This document shows, one piece after another, positions 55,243-63,957 of a stretch of DNA of 64,000 nt. Source of the DNA: Flavobacterium piscisymbiosum (lineage in GTDB: Bacteria > Bacteroidota > Bacteroidia > Flavobacteriales > Flavobacteriaceae); contig NZ_JAJJMM010000001.1 in NCBI RefSeq assembly GCF_020905295.1, positions 4,216,001 through 4,280,000 of the forward strand, read 5' to 3'. Position 1 is the stretch's first letter; the number at the start of each line of letters is the position of its first letter. Both the position numbers and the translations under genes were made by a program. The notes below the pieces were generated by a model, which saw only the letters and a list, made by a program, of their open reading frames with translations, had not been told where the DNA came from and made no database searches.

Positions 55243-55587
55243 ATGCAAACGATCATTATAAAAAAAGTTTATAACAGCAAAACAGCTGATGGGTCTTATC
55301 GGGTTTTGGTCGATAGATTGTGGCCACGCGGAATAAGAAAAATAGATTTGCAGATTGACGAATGGAACAAGGAAATTGCGCCCTCTCTTGCATTAAGAAA
55401 ATGGTTTACTCACCAAAAAGAGCGCTTTGAAGAATTTTCTAAACTTTATATCCACGAATTAATGGCAAAAACCGATGAATTAAACAGATTGAAAATTATT
55501 GCTGGAACTCATGATGTAACTTTATTATATGGAGCAAGGCATCCCCAATATCATGCAATAATTTTAAAGGATTATTTATCGAAGTAG
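55243..55587 (+). CDS. Short DUF488-family protein (YeaO-like)
   Basis: 114 residues, starting one base after the AraC gene. DUF488 motifs: RVLVDRLWPRGIRK, APSLALRKWFTHQKERFEEF, LLYGARHPQYHA. Different subgroup from the protein at 45594. Function unknown; often near nitrosative or heavy-metal-response genes. Confidence 0.85.
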   Translation: MQTIIIKKVYNSKTADGSYRVLVDRLWPRGIRKIDLQIDEWNKEIAPSLALRKWFTHQKERFEEFSKLYIHELMAKTDELNRLKIIAGTHDVTLLYGARHPQYHAIILKDYLSK

Positions 55588-55613
55588 AAAAGGATATCAT
55601 CTAAAAGATATTA

Positions 55614-55988
55614 TTGAAAATAAAGCATAGAACTAACCTTGAAACACAACCTATTTTGAGCCTAAATAGAAAAATAATACGATTTACTGTTGTTGAAAAT
55701 AATCAAAAACATCATATTGAAACCTATGTGGGTGAATATCCAAGTTTAATGTTTTTGTTGCGGGACAGGCTCTATTTAGATGGTTTTGGAGAATGTCAGG
55801 GAGTTGGAAGATGTGCAACCTGCATCGTACAAGCAAAAGCTATAAAAGGAAATTCAATGATAAAAGAAAGAAATGAACCTTCCACGTTATCCAAAATGGG
55901 GTATACCGATGCGGACATTCGGCTCTCATGCCAACTATTTATCACAACTGATTTAGAGGAATCAGAAATAGAAGTTCTTGAAATTTAG
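55614..55988 (+). CDS. Plant-type [2Fe-2S] ferredoxin
   Basis: 124 residues from TTG (no ATG in-frame upstream of the fold; a stop precedes closely). Ligands C61-X5-C67-X2-C70 in GECQGVGRCATC, and C106 in LSCQLF. Adrenodoxin-like electron carrier. Could serve the flavohaemoglobin or an unseen reductase; partner not determined. Part of the AraC-DUF488 unit. Confidence 0.78.
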   Translation: MKIKHRTNLETQPILSLNRKIIRFTVVENNQKHHIETYVGEYPSLMFLLRDRLYLDGFGECQGVGRCATCIVQAKAIKGNSMIKERNEPSTLSKMGYTDADIRLSCQLFITTDLEESEIEVLEI

Positions 55989-56183
55989 CCCTAAAAAAAA
56001 TCAGTAGTTGTAAAAAATTGATAATTAACATTAATTAAAATGTCAAACAAATAACCCTTTTAATTTAAATATAAGAGCAAATTTCAGTGATTAATTTGGA
56101 TTCAAAAATTCTTTTTAATTATTTTCACTAATAACCTCAAAGTAAATTACGCATAGTTTTACTTTTATAGATGGAAAGATACT

Positions 56184-56212
56184 AAAAAATAAACCCTGCA
56201 TTTGCAGGGTTT
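56184..56212 (-). terminator. Terminator of flavohaemoglobin gene
   Basis: Stem AAACCCTGCA / TGCAGGGTTT (10 bp, TT loop) with six T on the minus strand, five bases past the hmp stop. Confidence 0.88.
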
Positions 56213-56216
56213 AAAA

Positions 56217-57416
56217 TTAATTCAAATTAATAGACCCAGGTCCAAATTCCTCATAAAAAATATTTGATTTGCTGACATTAAAATTGATTAACGAATTATA
56301 ATGTGTTTTAATAAACATTTCCGGGCCGCAGATGTAGTAGTGTGCATCTTCTAATAAAATAGCCTCCTTACATTTATTTAAATCTACCCTCCCTTCGATA
56401 ATAGCACTATCACTTTGATCATCAACATCCTCATTGAATAAATAAGTGTCAAGCCAGTCAGCTTCTTCTTGAATTAAGTTAACATCTTCTTTAAATGCAT
56501 GAACAGAGGCATTTCTACAACCGTGTACCCATATCGTCTTATTCTTAAGGGTATCTCTGTTTGTTTCAAGCATACTCAGCATAGGAGTCACTCCAACGCC
56601 GCCACTTATTAAGACAATTGGAGTTCCGGCAGGTCTTAAAGAAAAAATACCCGCTGGATTGGATAGATTTATAGTATCTCCAACTTGCATTCCATGTAAA
56701 GTATTAGAAACCATTCCTGCAGGATTATTTAAAATAGCAGTTTCTTTTTTTACAGATATCCTATAGAATTCAGAATTTGGTACAGTAGATAAGCTATATT
56801 GCCTTGGTTGCAGTAATTCAATTTCCTTAACATAAACCTGGACGCTCACATATTGTCCTGCTTTATAATCAGCAATTTTTTTGCCATCTGTTGGATAAAG
56901 AAAGAATGACTTTATTTCTTTAGATTCCTCGGAAATCTTCCCAATAGTAAAGTTTCTCCAGCCATTCCAACCTCCCTCTTTTTCCAGATTAGCTAAATAC
57001 ATCTCTTTTTCAATATTTATCATAATATCAGCTAATTGATTATAAGCTATTGTCCACGCTTCAAGTAGCTCATCATTAGCTGCATCACCCAATACCTCCT
57101 TAATTGAAGCTATTAAATGTTCTCCCACAATTGAATACTGTTCCGGTTTTATGCTCAAACTAACATGTTTGTTACCAATCCCTTTTAAAACATTAAGCAG
57201 CACTGAAGGATTATCTATATTTGCGGCATAAGCTAAAACAGCGCCTGCCAATGCTTCTTTTTGTCTTCCATTAGCTTGGTTTCCCATATTAAAAACTTCT
57301 TTTAATTCAGGATGTTGTCCCAGCATTCTTTTATAAAAATGTTCTGTAAGGATTGCTCCTGCTGATTGTAATATTGGAACGGTCGCTTTTATTAACTCTT
57401 TTTGTTTAAAATCCAT
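56217..57416 (-). CDS. hmp: Flavohaemoglobin, nitric-oxide dioxygenase
   Basis: 399 residues, normal length. Globin domain with distal Y28 and Q52, proximal H84 (GNKHVSL). FAD domain with RQYSLSTVPNS and NAD-binding domain GGVGVTPMLSML, ending EEFGPGS. Converts NO to nitrate using O2 and NAD(P)H, or reduces NO to N2O without O2. FNR-type operator 57631-57644 and exact -7 box lie upstream. Confidence 0.94.
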   Translation of the reverse strand: MDFKQKELIKATVPILQSAGAILTEHFYKRMLGQHPELKEVFNMGNQANGRQKEALAGAVLAYAANIDNPSVLLNVLKGIGNKHVSLSIKPEQYSIVGEHLIASIKEVLGDAANDELLEAWTIAYNQLADIMINIEKEMYLANLEKEGGWNGWRNFTIGKISEESKEIKSFFLYPTDGKKIADYKAGQYVSVQVYVKEIELLQPRQYSLSTVPNSEFYRISVKKETAILNNPAGMVSNTLHGMQVGDTINLSNPAGIFSLRPAGTPIVLISGGVGVTPMLSMLETNRDTLKNKTIWVHGCRNASVHAFKEDVNLIQEEADWLDTYLFNEDVDDQSDSAIIEGRVDLNKCKEAILLEDAHYYICGPEMFIKTHYNSLINFNVSKSNIFYEEFGPGSINLN

Positions 57417-57599
57417 TTTGATCTATTTAAAATTTATTTGTAAAATAAGAAGCATTGCGTTAGCTCTAATACTTTCTATTGCATCAAATCCACGCAAATT
57501 CTTTATTGTTGAATCATTGAATTAAAATCTTTCATGATGTACCCTAATTTATCTAGAATGAATGGGGTACTCTTTACATTTTATCTTTAACTACTTCTA

Positions 57600-57644
57600 C
57601 AAAATTAGGTTATGGTTAGATAGCAATTTTATGATCTAGATCAT
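57600..57644 (-). promoter_or_regulatory. hmp promoter: FNR-type operator and -7 box
   Basis: ATGATCTAGATCAT (57631-57644) is a perfect palindrome. On the minus strand TAATTTTG (57607-57600) matches TAnnTTTG exactly; spacing 37.5. It lies just past the Crp gene stop at 57654, pointing to hmp. Confidence 0.75.
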
Positions 57645-57653
57645 AAAAGTAAA

Positions 57654-58247
57654 TTATAGGAAAATTTTTCGATCCTTAATTTTGAGCCCACCCTTTTGCT
57701 CAAGTGTTTTTATAGCTCTAATTACTGTTTCAACCCTTAATCCAGTAAGATCTGCAATTTGTTGGCGTGTTAACGGCACTTTATATTTTACATCAGATGG
57801 TACGCCAATTTCTTCCTTGAAATAATCAATCAGCTTTATGATTCGATGTTCAGCATCTTGAGAAGATAGTTCCGATGCCATAATCGACTTATAATATAAT
57901 CTCTGGGAAAGGACTTCACTAACAGCAAGATTTACCTCAGGATTTGTCAAAAGCAATCTAAAAAAAGCTTCTTTGTGGATGGTATATACTGTTGTATGAG
58001 AGATAGCCATAGCATTTGATGGATAAGGTTTATTAATAAACAATGGAGGTTCTCCAAAAGTTTGGCCTGTAGAAAATATTCCTTGTATAAATTCCTTGCC
58101 CTCATCATTAAAATTATTCATCTTAACGCTGCCAGATAGGATTTGATAGAAAAATTTTGGAAAATCACCTTCATTAAAGAGAAAATCACCTTTTTTATAT
58201 GTCATCTTGCAAGCGCCAAACTTAAGCAATATATCTTCTTTTATCAT
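57654..58247 (-). CDS. Crp/Fnr-family regulator, paralogue of 2225-2842
   Basis: 197 residues from ATG 58247; 12 extra residues from 58283 are not conserved. Effector fold (GSVKMNNFNDEGKEFIQGIF, GQTFGEPPLFINKPYPSNAM) and recognition helix TGLRVETVIRAIKTL. No N-terminal Cys cluster. Same sequence class as the regulator at 2225, so both may bind the same operators. Adjacent to hmp, with the hmp operator at its 3' end. Confidence 0.83.
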   Translation of the reverse strand: MIKEDILLKFGACKMTYKKGDFLFNEGDFPKFFYQILSGSVKMNNFNDEGKEFIQGIFSTGQTFGEPPLFINKPYPSNAMAISHTTVYTIHKEAFFRLLLTNPEVNLAVSEVLSQRLYYKSIMASELSSQDAEHRIIKLIDYFKEEIGVPSDVKYKVPLTRQQIADLTGLRVETVIRAIKTLEQKGGLKIKDRKIFL

Positions 58248-58613
58248 GTGGAGATTATAGTTAAATATCTGATAGTTAATCATGTAATGGGCTTTCTCAA
58301 GGCATTAAAAAATAAATATATATTGAATTATTTGAATCTTTAAATAAACAATACAGCTTTTTGTTTTAAACATGCTTGGTAAATAACCAAACTTTAAATT
58401 TATGTTTAGTTTTTTATGTACTTGAAGCCTTTTGAGTAAAAGAATTAAAATCAAAATTGATGATTTTAACAAACTTAGATGAACTCAAGCTATGAAGCAA
58501 TCAAACAGTATAAAATGACTCGAATGATTAAACATTCGGCTGGTATGCAACAAAATAGCAAGAAGTATGATCGTAGTTGTTTTTAGTTTTCATACAAATT
58601 GTGAAACAATATT
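58248..58613. other. AT-rich intergenic DNA
   Basis: No gene or hairpin supported between the Crp gene start and the operator at 58614. Confidence 0.5.
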
Positions 58614-58658
58614 ATGATTTAGGTCATATTTTCATGATACATATGTGGGCTAAATTTG
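58614..58658 (+). promoter_or_regulatory. FNR-type operator and exact -7 box before a small membrane gene
   Basis: ATGATTTAGGTCAT (58614-58627) is a palindrome with one G-T/A-C deviation. TAAATTTG (58651-58658) matches TAnnTTTG exactly; centre-to-box spacing is 37.5, the same as hmp. The start codon at 58677 is 19 bases past the box. Confidence 0.72.
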
Positions 58659-58676
58659 CCAATAAAAATATATATC

Positions 58677-58958
58677 ATGAAAATTTATAACGAAACATTT
58701 GAAAATTTTAGTAATAATTATATTGGTTGTGCTACTATGGCAGTAATTGGACAAAGCTGCCTTGGATCAGTTGCTGCTATGTGTGTACTTTCTAATGGAA
58801 CTTCACTGTGACAGATGGTACAGTTGACCATTATTGTCTTTGCAAATATCTTTGCAAATACTTCAATTTTGGCACAAATGAGCCATAAGACTGTTTTTAA
58901 TACTATTATTAGCACAGTGTTTTTTAGCTCATTATTTATAATTATCAATAACATTTAA
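58677..58958 (+). pseudogene. Small membrane protein with in-frame TGA at codon 45
   Basis: ATG 58677, TGA at 58809-58811, then the same frame continues sensibly to TAA at 58956 (93 codons). First half: MKIYNETFENFSNNYIGC, ATMAVIGQSCLGSVAAMCVL. Second half: MVQLTIIVFANIFANTSIL, then VFFSSLFIII. Three hydrophobic stretches. The promoter and FNR-type operator are intact. Whether the TGA is a mutation, a read error or is read as an amino acid is unknown; without read-through the first 44 residues form a one-helix peptide. Confidence 0.65.
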
Positions 58959-58994
58959 TTAGGTGGGTAATAGAAAATAGAGCTAATATAATCA

Positions 58995-59609
58995 TTATAT
59001 GATCTGACGAAAGGTAAGATTGATCCTCGGGAGCACTTCACGGGCTGTTTTGGGTACCTGATGCTCCCAATAAGTATTGGTATGTCGGACCATAAGCAGA
59101 AAAGTGCCGTGATGCAGGGGAATTTCAATCTGGGGATTATGCTTTAGGGTTTTATGGCGCAGCCGGAAAAGCCGTGTTTCGCCAAAAGTTACCGAAGCGA
59201 TGTTCATTTCCTTGTTGATGCTGGTGGTTTTATCGCTGTGCCAGCCCACACCGTCAGTGCCGTCCCTGTAGAGATTAAGCAGCACGGCATTGAATTCAAT
59301 ACCGGTATGCTGCTCCACGCGTTCCCTTATTTGGAGCAGTGATGCGGGCCAGTCGGGATTCGACTTGCGCTCGGGCCTTCTTGTCTCGCCATACCAGGAA
59401 ATCATTCTGGGCGCCGTAACGACCTTGTCGTACATCGGCATTTCATATTCCCTCCACTGGGTGGTATGGTATAAAAAGTTATAGTAATAATCGGATTCTT
59501 CCTTACTGAAAAAATTATCAATCAGCATCAGATCCGCATCAGGGACGTCAAAGGTTCTTTGGCCGCCTTTGCCTGATGAAAAAATTTCGGTATCATCAAA
59601 TAGCATCAT
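58995..59609 (-). CDS. alkB: AlkB-type 2-oxoglutarate/Fe(II) dioxygenase
   Basis: 204 residues. Iron ligands H124 and D126 (GVGWHSDKT) and H183 (YWEHQVPK), 2-oxoglutarate arginine R195 or R201 (LPRINLTFR). Reverses alkylation damage such as 1-methyladenine in DNA. Twelve bases from the dnaE stop, so it belongs to the repair cassette. Confidence 0.9.
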   Translation of the reverse strand: MMLFDDTEIFSSGKGGQRTFDVPDADLMLIDNFFSKEESDYYYNFLYHTTQWREYEMPMYDKVVTAPRMISWYGETRRPERKSNPDWPASLLQIRERVEQHTGIEFNAVLLNLYRDGTDGVGWHSDKTTSINKEMNIASVTFGETRLFRLRHKTLKHNPQIEIPLHHGTFLLMVRHTNTYWEHQVPKTAREVLPRINLTFRQII

Positions 59610-59621
59610 CTTCTCTGGATT

Positions 59622-62600
59622 TTAATTTATACTCATTATATGGTCCTTCGGGTCTATGAATGGCATGCCTTCAGTGCTCATTTTGAGCCTTGGCAGGTTA
59701 ATTTCATGTTCCTGCGGATAAGGCTGGCGGTCGGTCATTGAGATATCCTCGCGCAGCTGCTGGTGCGCTGTAAACTGCCGCTCATCAGAGTTCGAATACC
59801 TCGGATCGGCAATAAAAGGCATCTTGGACATTTGGGTTACCGTAATGGTAGGGAAGTGGTAATCCACCTCCACATTCCCCCGCAGCAGGTAACAGCCCCC
59901 GCCCTGAAAGGGATATTCTTTCAGGCTTCCCGTAAAATGAGCCGTATCAAACAGCTCGCCTTCGGCGTCAATCCAGGTGCCGAAAAACATGGCGCCCATC
60001 TTGGTGGGCACATGCTTTCTGGAGATCAGGTAGGCCAGCATGCGCACTGACTTTTTATGATGTTTTAAAAGGTCTTTGGCCATCACATCGCCGCGGAACT
60101 TGGTTTTCAAAAGATCAAAAGGGGAGCAGGAAACCGGAAAGCTCAAAAGCTCGATCTCATCAAAGGCATCCTCAAAGGCAGAGCGCGCCAGCTCGGGAAG
60201 TACAAACTCCTTTACAGGCTCCTGAATGAGCAAAAGGCCGCGGTTCTCGGGCTTGAAATTGACAAGGATCAGCCGGGCGATGACCAGCAGCTGGTTTTTT
60301 GTTTTTCCAGTGAACCGGAAAGCGCCTATGAAAATCAGGATCTGCAGGGTCTCAATGCCGATAGGGATACGGTTGATAAAATCTTCGAGTGAGAGATACG
60401 ACCCGTTTTTTTCTCTCTCGAACTGGATCAGCCGGGCGCTCTCTTCATTAAGGCTTTTCAGGTGCATAAACCCAAGATAGACATCGGAGCCGTAAAGCGT
60501 GGTTTCCAGCTCGCTTTTATTTACACATGGATTGTGAATCGCGGCCCCTGACATCCTTGCCTCATGCACATAGACCTCGGTACGGTAAAAGCCGCCCTGG
60601 TTGTTGATGACCGCTACCATAAATTCGATGGGATAGTGCACTTTAAGATAAAGGCTTTGATAGCTCTCTACGGCGTACGATGCCGAGTGAGCCTTGCAGA
60701 ACGAGTATCCGGCAAAGGATTCGATCTGGCGGTATATTTCCTCGCTGAGTTTCTCAGGATGTCCCTGCGCTTTACACGACGCAAAGAAATTATCCTTCAC
60801 CTTCTGGAGCGCTTCCTTCGAGCGTCCTTTGCCTGACATGGCACGGCGCAGGATATCCCCATCTGCTGCGGGCAGTCCCCCGTAATGCAGCGCGATTTTG
60901 ATCACATCCTCCTGATAGACCATAATCCCGTAAGTCTCGCCAAGCTGCTGCTCAAACACTGGATGGAAGTACTCGAACTTATCGGGATGGTTGTGGCGAA
61001 ATATATACTCTTTCATCATGCCTGACTGCGCCACACCGGGACGTATTATGGAGGAGGCTGCTACCAGGGTTTTATAATTGTTGCACTTCAGGCGGCGTAA
61101 TAATCCCCTCATCGCCGGGCTCTCAATGTAAAAGCAGCCGATAGTGCGGCCAATACCCAAAAATTCATTGCAGCTGGCCTCGTTTTTTGAAATCGAGGTA
61201 TCACGGATATTCAGGCGGATCCCGCGGTTTTTCTCAATGAGCTTCACGCTGTCATCAATATGTCCAATGCCGCGCTGGCTCAGGATATCGAATTTTTCAA
61301 GGCCTATGTCTTCCGCTATATGCATGTCAAAAAGCGCAATGGGAAAACCCTTTGGGGGCATTTCCAGTGGCGTGTAATTGGTGATGGGCTCCTCGGAGAT
61401 CAGGATCCCGCAGGAATGCATGCTTCGCTGGTTGGGATATTTCTCCAGCAGCTTACCATACTGCTGTACCTCGCGCACCACTTTGTTTGTTGGGTGCAGC
61501 TCCATGGGGCTTTTGGTCAGGAGATCGAGCTCTTCCTTGGGAAGCCCGAAGACTTTGCCCACTTCACGAAATATGGATTTGTATTTGAATTCTACATTGG
61601 TGCCGCAGAACGCCACATGCTCATAGCCATAACGCGAGAAAATGTATTCCAGGATCGTGTCGCGCTCCTTCCAGGACCAGTCAATATCAAAATCGGGCGG
61701 GCTTTTGCGGTTTAGGTTTAAAAACCTTTCAAAATAAAGATCAAGCTCCAGCGGACAGATATCGGTAATGCCCAGACAGTAGGCGATGATGCTGTTAGCC
61801 CCGCTTCCCCGGCCAATATGCAGGAAACCCTGTGAGTTGCTGAACCGGATGATATCTCATGTAATGAGAAAGTAACCGCTGAATTCCAATTGGTCAATTA
61901 CTTTAAGCTCCTTGTACATGCGGGATTTGGCCTGGGCGTTATTTTTGCCATAACGCCACTCCAGTCCTTTTTTAGCCAGTGTCGTGAGAAGGTTGATATC
62001 ATCCTTGCGGCTATTGGTATAAAATTTCTTGTTTTTGGGCGTTTTAAAATCAAATTCAAAATTGCACTGGCTGATGATTTTTTCCGTGTTGACTATAATC
62101 CCCGGATAATTCGAGTAGCAGGACAAAATTCTTTGAACATCCACCATCACTTCTGAACTGCGGCAGTAATCTGAAGGGATGAGTTTGGATAAGATAACAT
62201 TCAGGTCAATGGCCCGAAGTACCTTGTGCAGCTCATATTCCTTTGTGGTGCGAAAGGTTACCGGCTGGAGTACGACCATTTTGTCCTGCCTGTTTTTCCA
62301 GTCAGACAGGATCAGTTTTGGCAGCTCTTCGGGACGAATGCCGATGTATTCATTTTCCTTTAGCAGATCCGGGACATTCTCCAAGGGGTAAATGACAAAG
62401 ACATCCTTAAAATCAGGAGCATCAAGGGGCAGGGAGGCGCTTTCAAAGTTATGGCGGGTCAGAAAACGGTTCATTTCCGCGAGCCCTGTAGCATTTTTAG
62501 CAAGCCCAATATAACGAAGCTCATTTTCGGAGCGAAATTCCATTCCCACAATAGGCTTGATCCCCACGTCCTGACATCCCTTTATGAAATCATAGATCCC

Positions 62601-62726
62601 GGTCACCGTATTAATGTCGGTAAGCGCCATGGCCTTTACACCACAGGCGGAACCACGGCTGATCAATTCCATCAGTGGAATCGTGCCGTAACGCAGGGAA
62701 TGGAAAGAATGGCAATTAAGGTACAT
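59622..62726 (-). pseudogene. dnaE: Error-prone type DnaE polymerase alpha subunit with in-frame TGA
   Basis: One frame of 1034 positions broken only by TGA at 61859-61857 (codon 290). PHP domain at the N-terminus (H6/H9 in MYLNCHSFHSLRYG), then polymerase domain with D347/D349 in PPDFDIDW, FERFLNLNRKSPPDF, AMSGKGRSKEAL and SYAVESYQSLYLKVHYP. Context EFSGYFLIT-stop-DIIRFSNSQG; DnaE proteins have Trp here, so TGG to TGA. Length about 1035 fits the short DnaE2/ImuC-like translesion type, not the replicative ~1500-residue DnaE of this phylum. Confidence 0.85.
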
Positions 62727-62736
62727 GGGCTCGGGT

Positions 62737-63924
62737 TTATTTATCGGACTTGCGTTTTAAAATTTTATTTTTGTTGTTGGGTTTAATTGAGGCACCGGCG
62801 CAGCGCATCACAGCGTCAAAGCCATACCTTGTCTTCATCCGGTCCATGGCCTGGTAAAGCGCGAGCATTTCCTCTGTGTCCTGAAAAATATCAATCTGGT
62901 AGGTACCTCGGACAAGCCCGCTGAATGTTACACCAATAAGACGGATTCGCATGCGTCGCTGGTAAAGTTTCTCAAACAAAGCAATGGCAGTTTCGGTGAG
63001 TATGTGATCGGCCGATGTATACTGTACCTTGCACTGTTTGGGTTCTGTATCAAAGTTGGCATACCGGATTTTAACGCTTACCGTAGAGGCAAGCCACCCT
63101 TCAGAGCGCAGCTGGTAGGCGAGTTTCTCGACCATGCCCAGCAGTATTCTTTTCATCATCCCAATATCGATGGTATCCTGGGGAAAAGTCTCCTGGGTTG
63201 AAATTGATTTTCTATCTCTGTGAGGCTCCACGGGATTGTTGTCAATGCCGTTGGCTTTTTTCCAGAGCTCCAAACCGTTTTTGCCAATCATTTTCTGCAG
63301 GGCTTCCGGGGGCATTTGGGAAAGCGTTTCTATTTTTCTGATCCCGATCCTTGAGAGCAGCTGAAAGGTTTTTTCACCTACCATGGGTATTTTCTGAATG
63401 GACAAGGGATTCAAAAAGGACTGGACCAAATGCTCAGGGATCTGCAGGTTCTGCTTTTGCTTGCCTTCGCCGGTTCCAATCTTGGAAACTGTTTTGTTGA
63501 TGGATAGGGCAAAGGTGAGGGGAAGGCCGGTTTCTTTTGTGACGGTCTGGGCCAATTCATTTGTCCATTTGTAGCTGCCATGGAACTTATCCATGCCGGT
63601 GATATCCAGATAGAACTCATCTATGCTGGCTTTTTCCACCACGGGCGCTTTTTCCTGAATGATCTCGGTAATGTCATGGGAGAGTCTTGAATATAATTCC
63701 ATGTCACCTTTCATGATTTTGGCCTGCGGGCAGAGCTTCATGGCCATGTGGATGGGCATGGCAGATCGCACCCCGAATCTTCGGGCTTCATAAGAGCAGG
63801 AAGCTACAACACCCCTTTCACCGCCCCCGATAATCAGCGGTATTCCATTAAGTGCAGAATTAGTAAGTCTTTCGCAGGACACGAAAAACGTATTCATATC
63901 GATATGTACAATTGACCTTTCCAT
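62737..63924 (-). CDS. dinB: Y-family DNA polymerase IV
   Basis: 395 residues. Catalytic acids: D9 in VHIDMNTFF, D102/E103 in ASIDEFYLD. Little finger and thumb follow; HhH region (PMVGEKTFQLLSRIGI). Performs translesion synthesis. Ten bases upstream of the dnaE gene; with dnaE and alkB it forms a mutagenesis cassette. It starts at the window's right edge region and is complete. Confidence 0.93.
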   Translation of the reverse strand: MERSIVHIDMNTFFVSCERLTNSALNGIPLIIGGGERGVVASCSYEARRFGVRSAMPIHMAMKLCPQAKIMKGDMELYSRLSHDITEIIQEKAPVVEKASIDEFYLDITGMDKFHGSYKWTNELAQTVTKETGLPLTFALSINKTVSKIGTGEGKQKQNLQIPEHLVQSFLNPLSIQKIPMVGEKTFQLLSRIGIRKIETLSQMPPEALQKMIGKNGLELWKKANGIDNNPVEPHRDRKSISTQETFPQDTIDIGMMKRILLGMVEKLAYQLRSEGWLASTVSVKIRYANFDTEPKQCKVQYTSADHILTETAIALFEKLYQRRMRIRLIGVTFSGLVRGTYQIDIFQDTEEMLALYQAMDRMKTRYGFDAVMRCAGASIKPNNKNKILKRKSDK

Positions 63925-63949
63925 CTTCTTTTCTCATTTTTATACCAAT

Positions 63950-63957
63950 CAAAATTA
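63950..63957 (-). promoter_or_regulatory. -7 promoter box before dinB
   Basis: TAATTTTG on the minus strand, exact TAnnTTTG match, 26 bases before the dinB ATG. No clear SOS operator can be named; a LexA site cannot be excluded in the remaining 40 bases. Confidence 0.5.

Noticed and set aside
18536..61859. TGA as a universal tryptophan or selenocysteine codon
   Set aside because: TGA ends several intact genes in this window (nosD, Crp at 2225, nadA, the 403-residue gene), no SECIS-like structure was apparent, and the expected residues at the internal TGAs differ.
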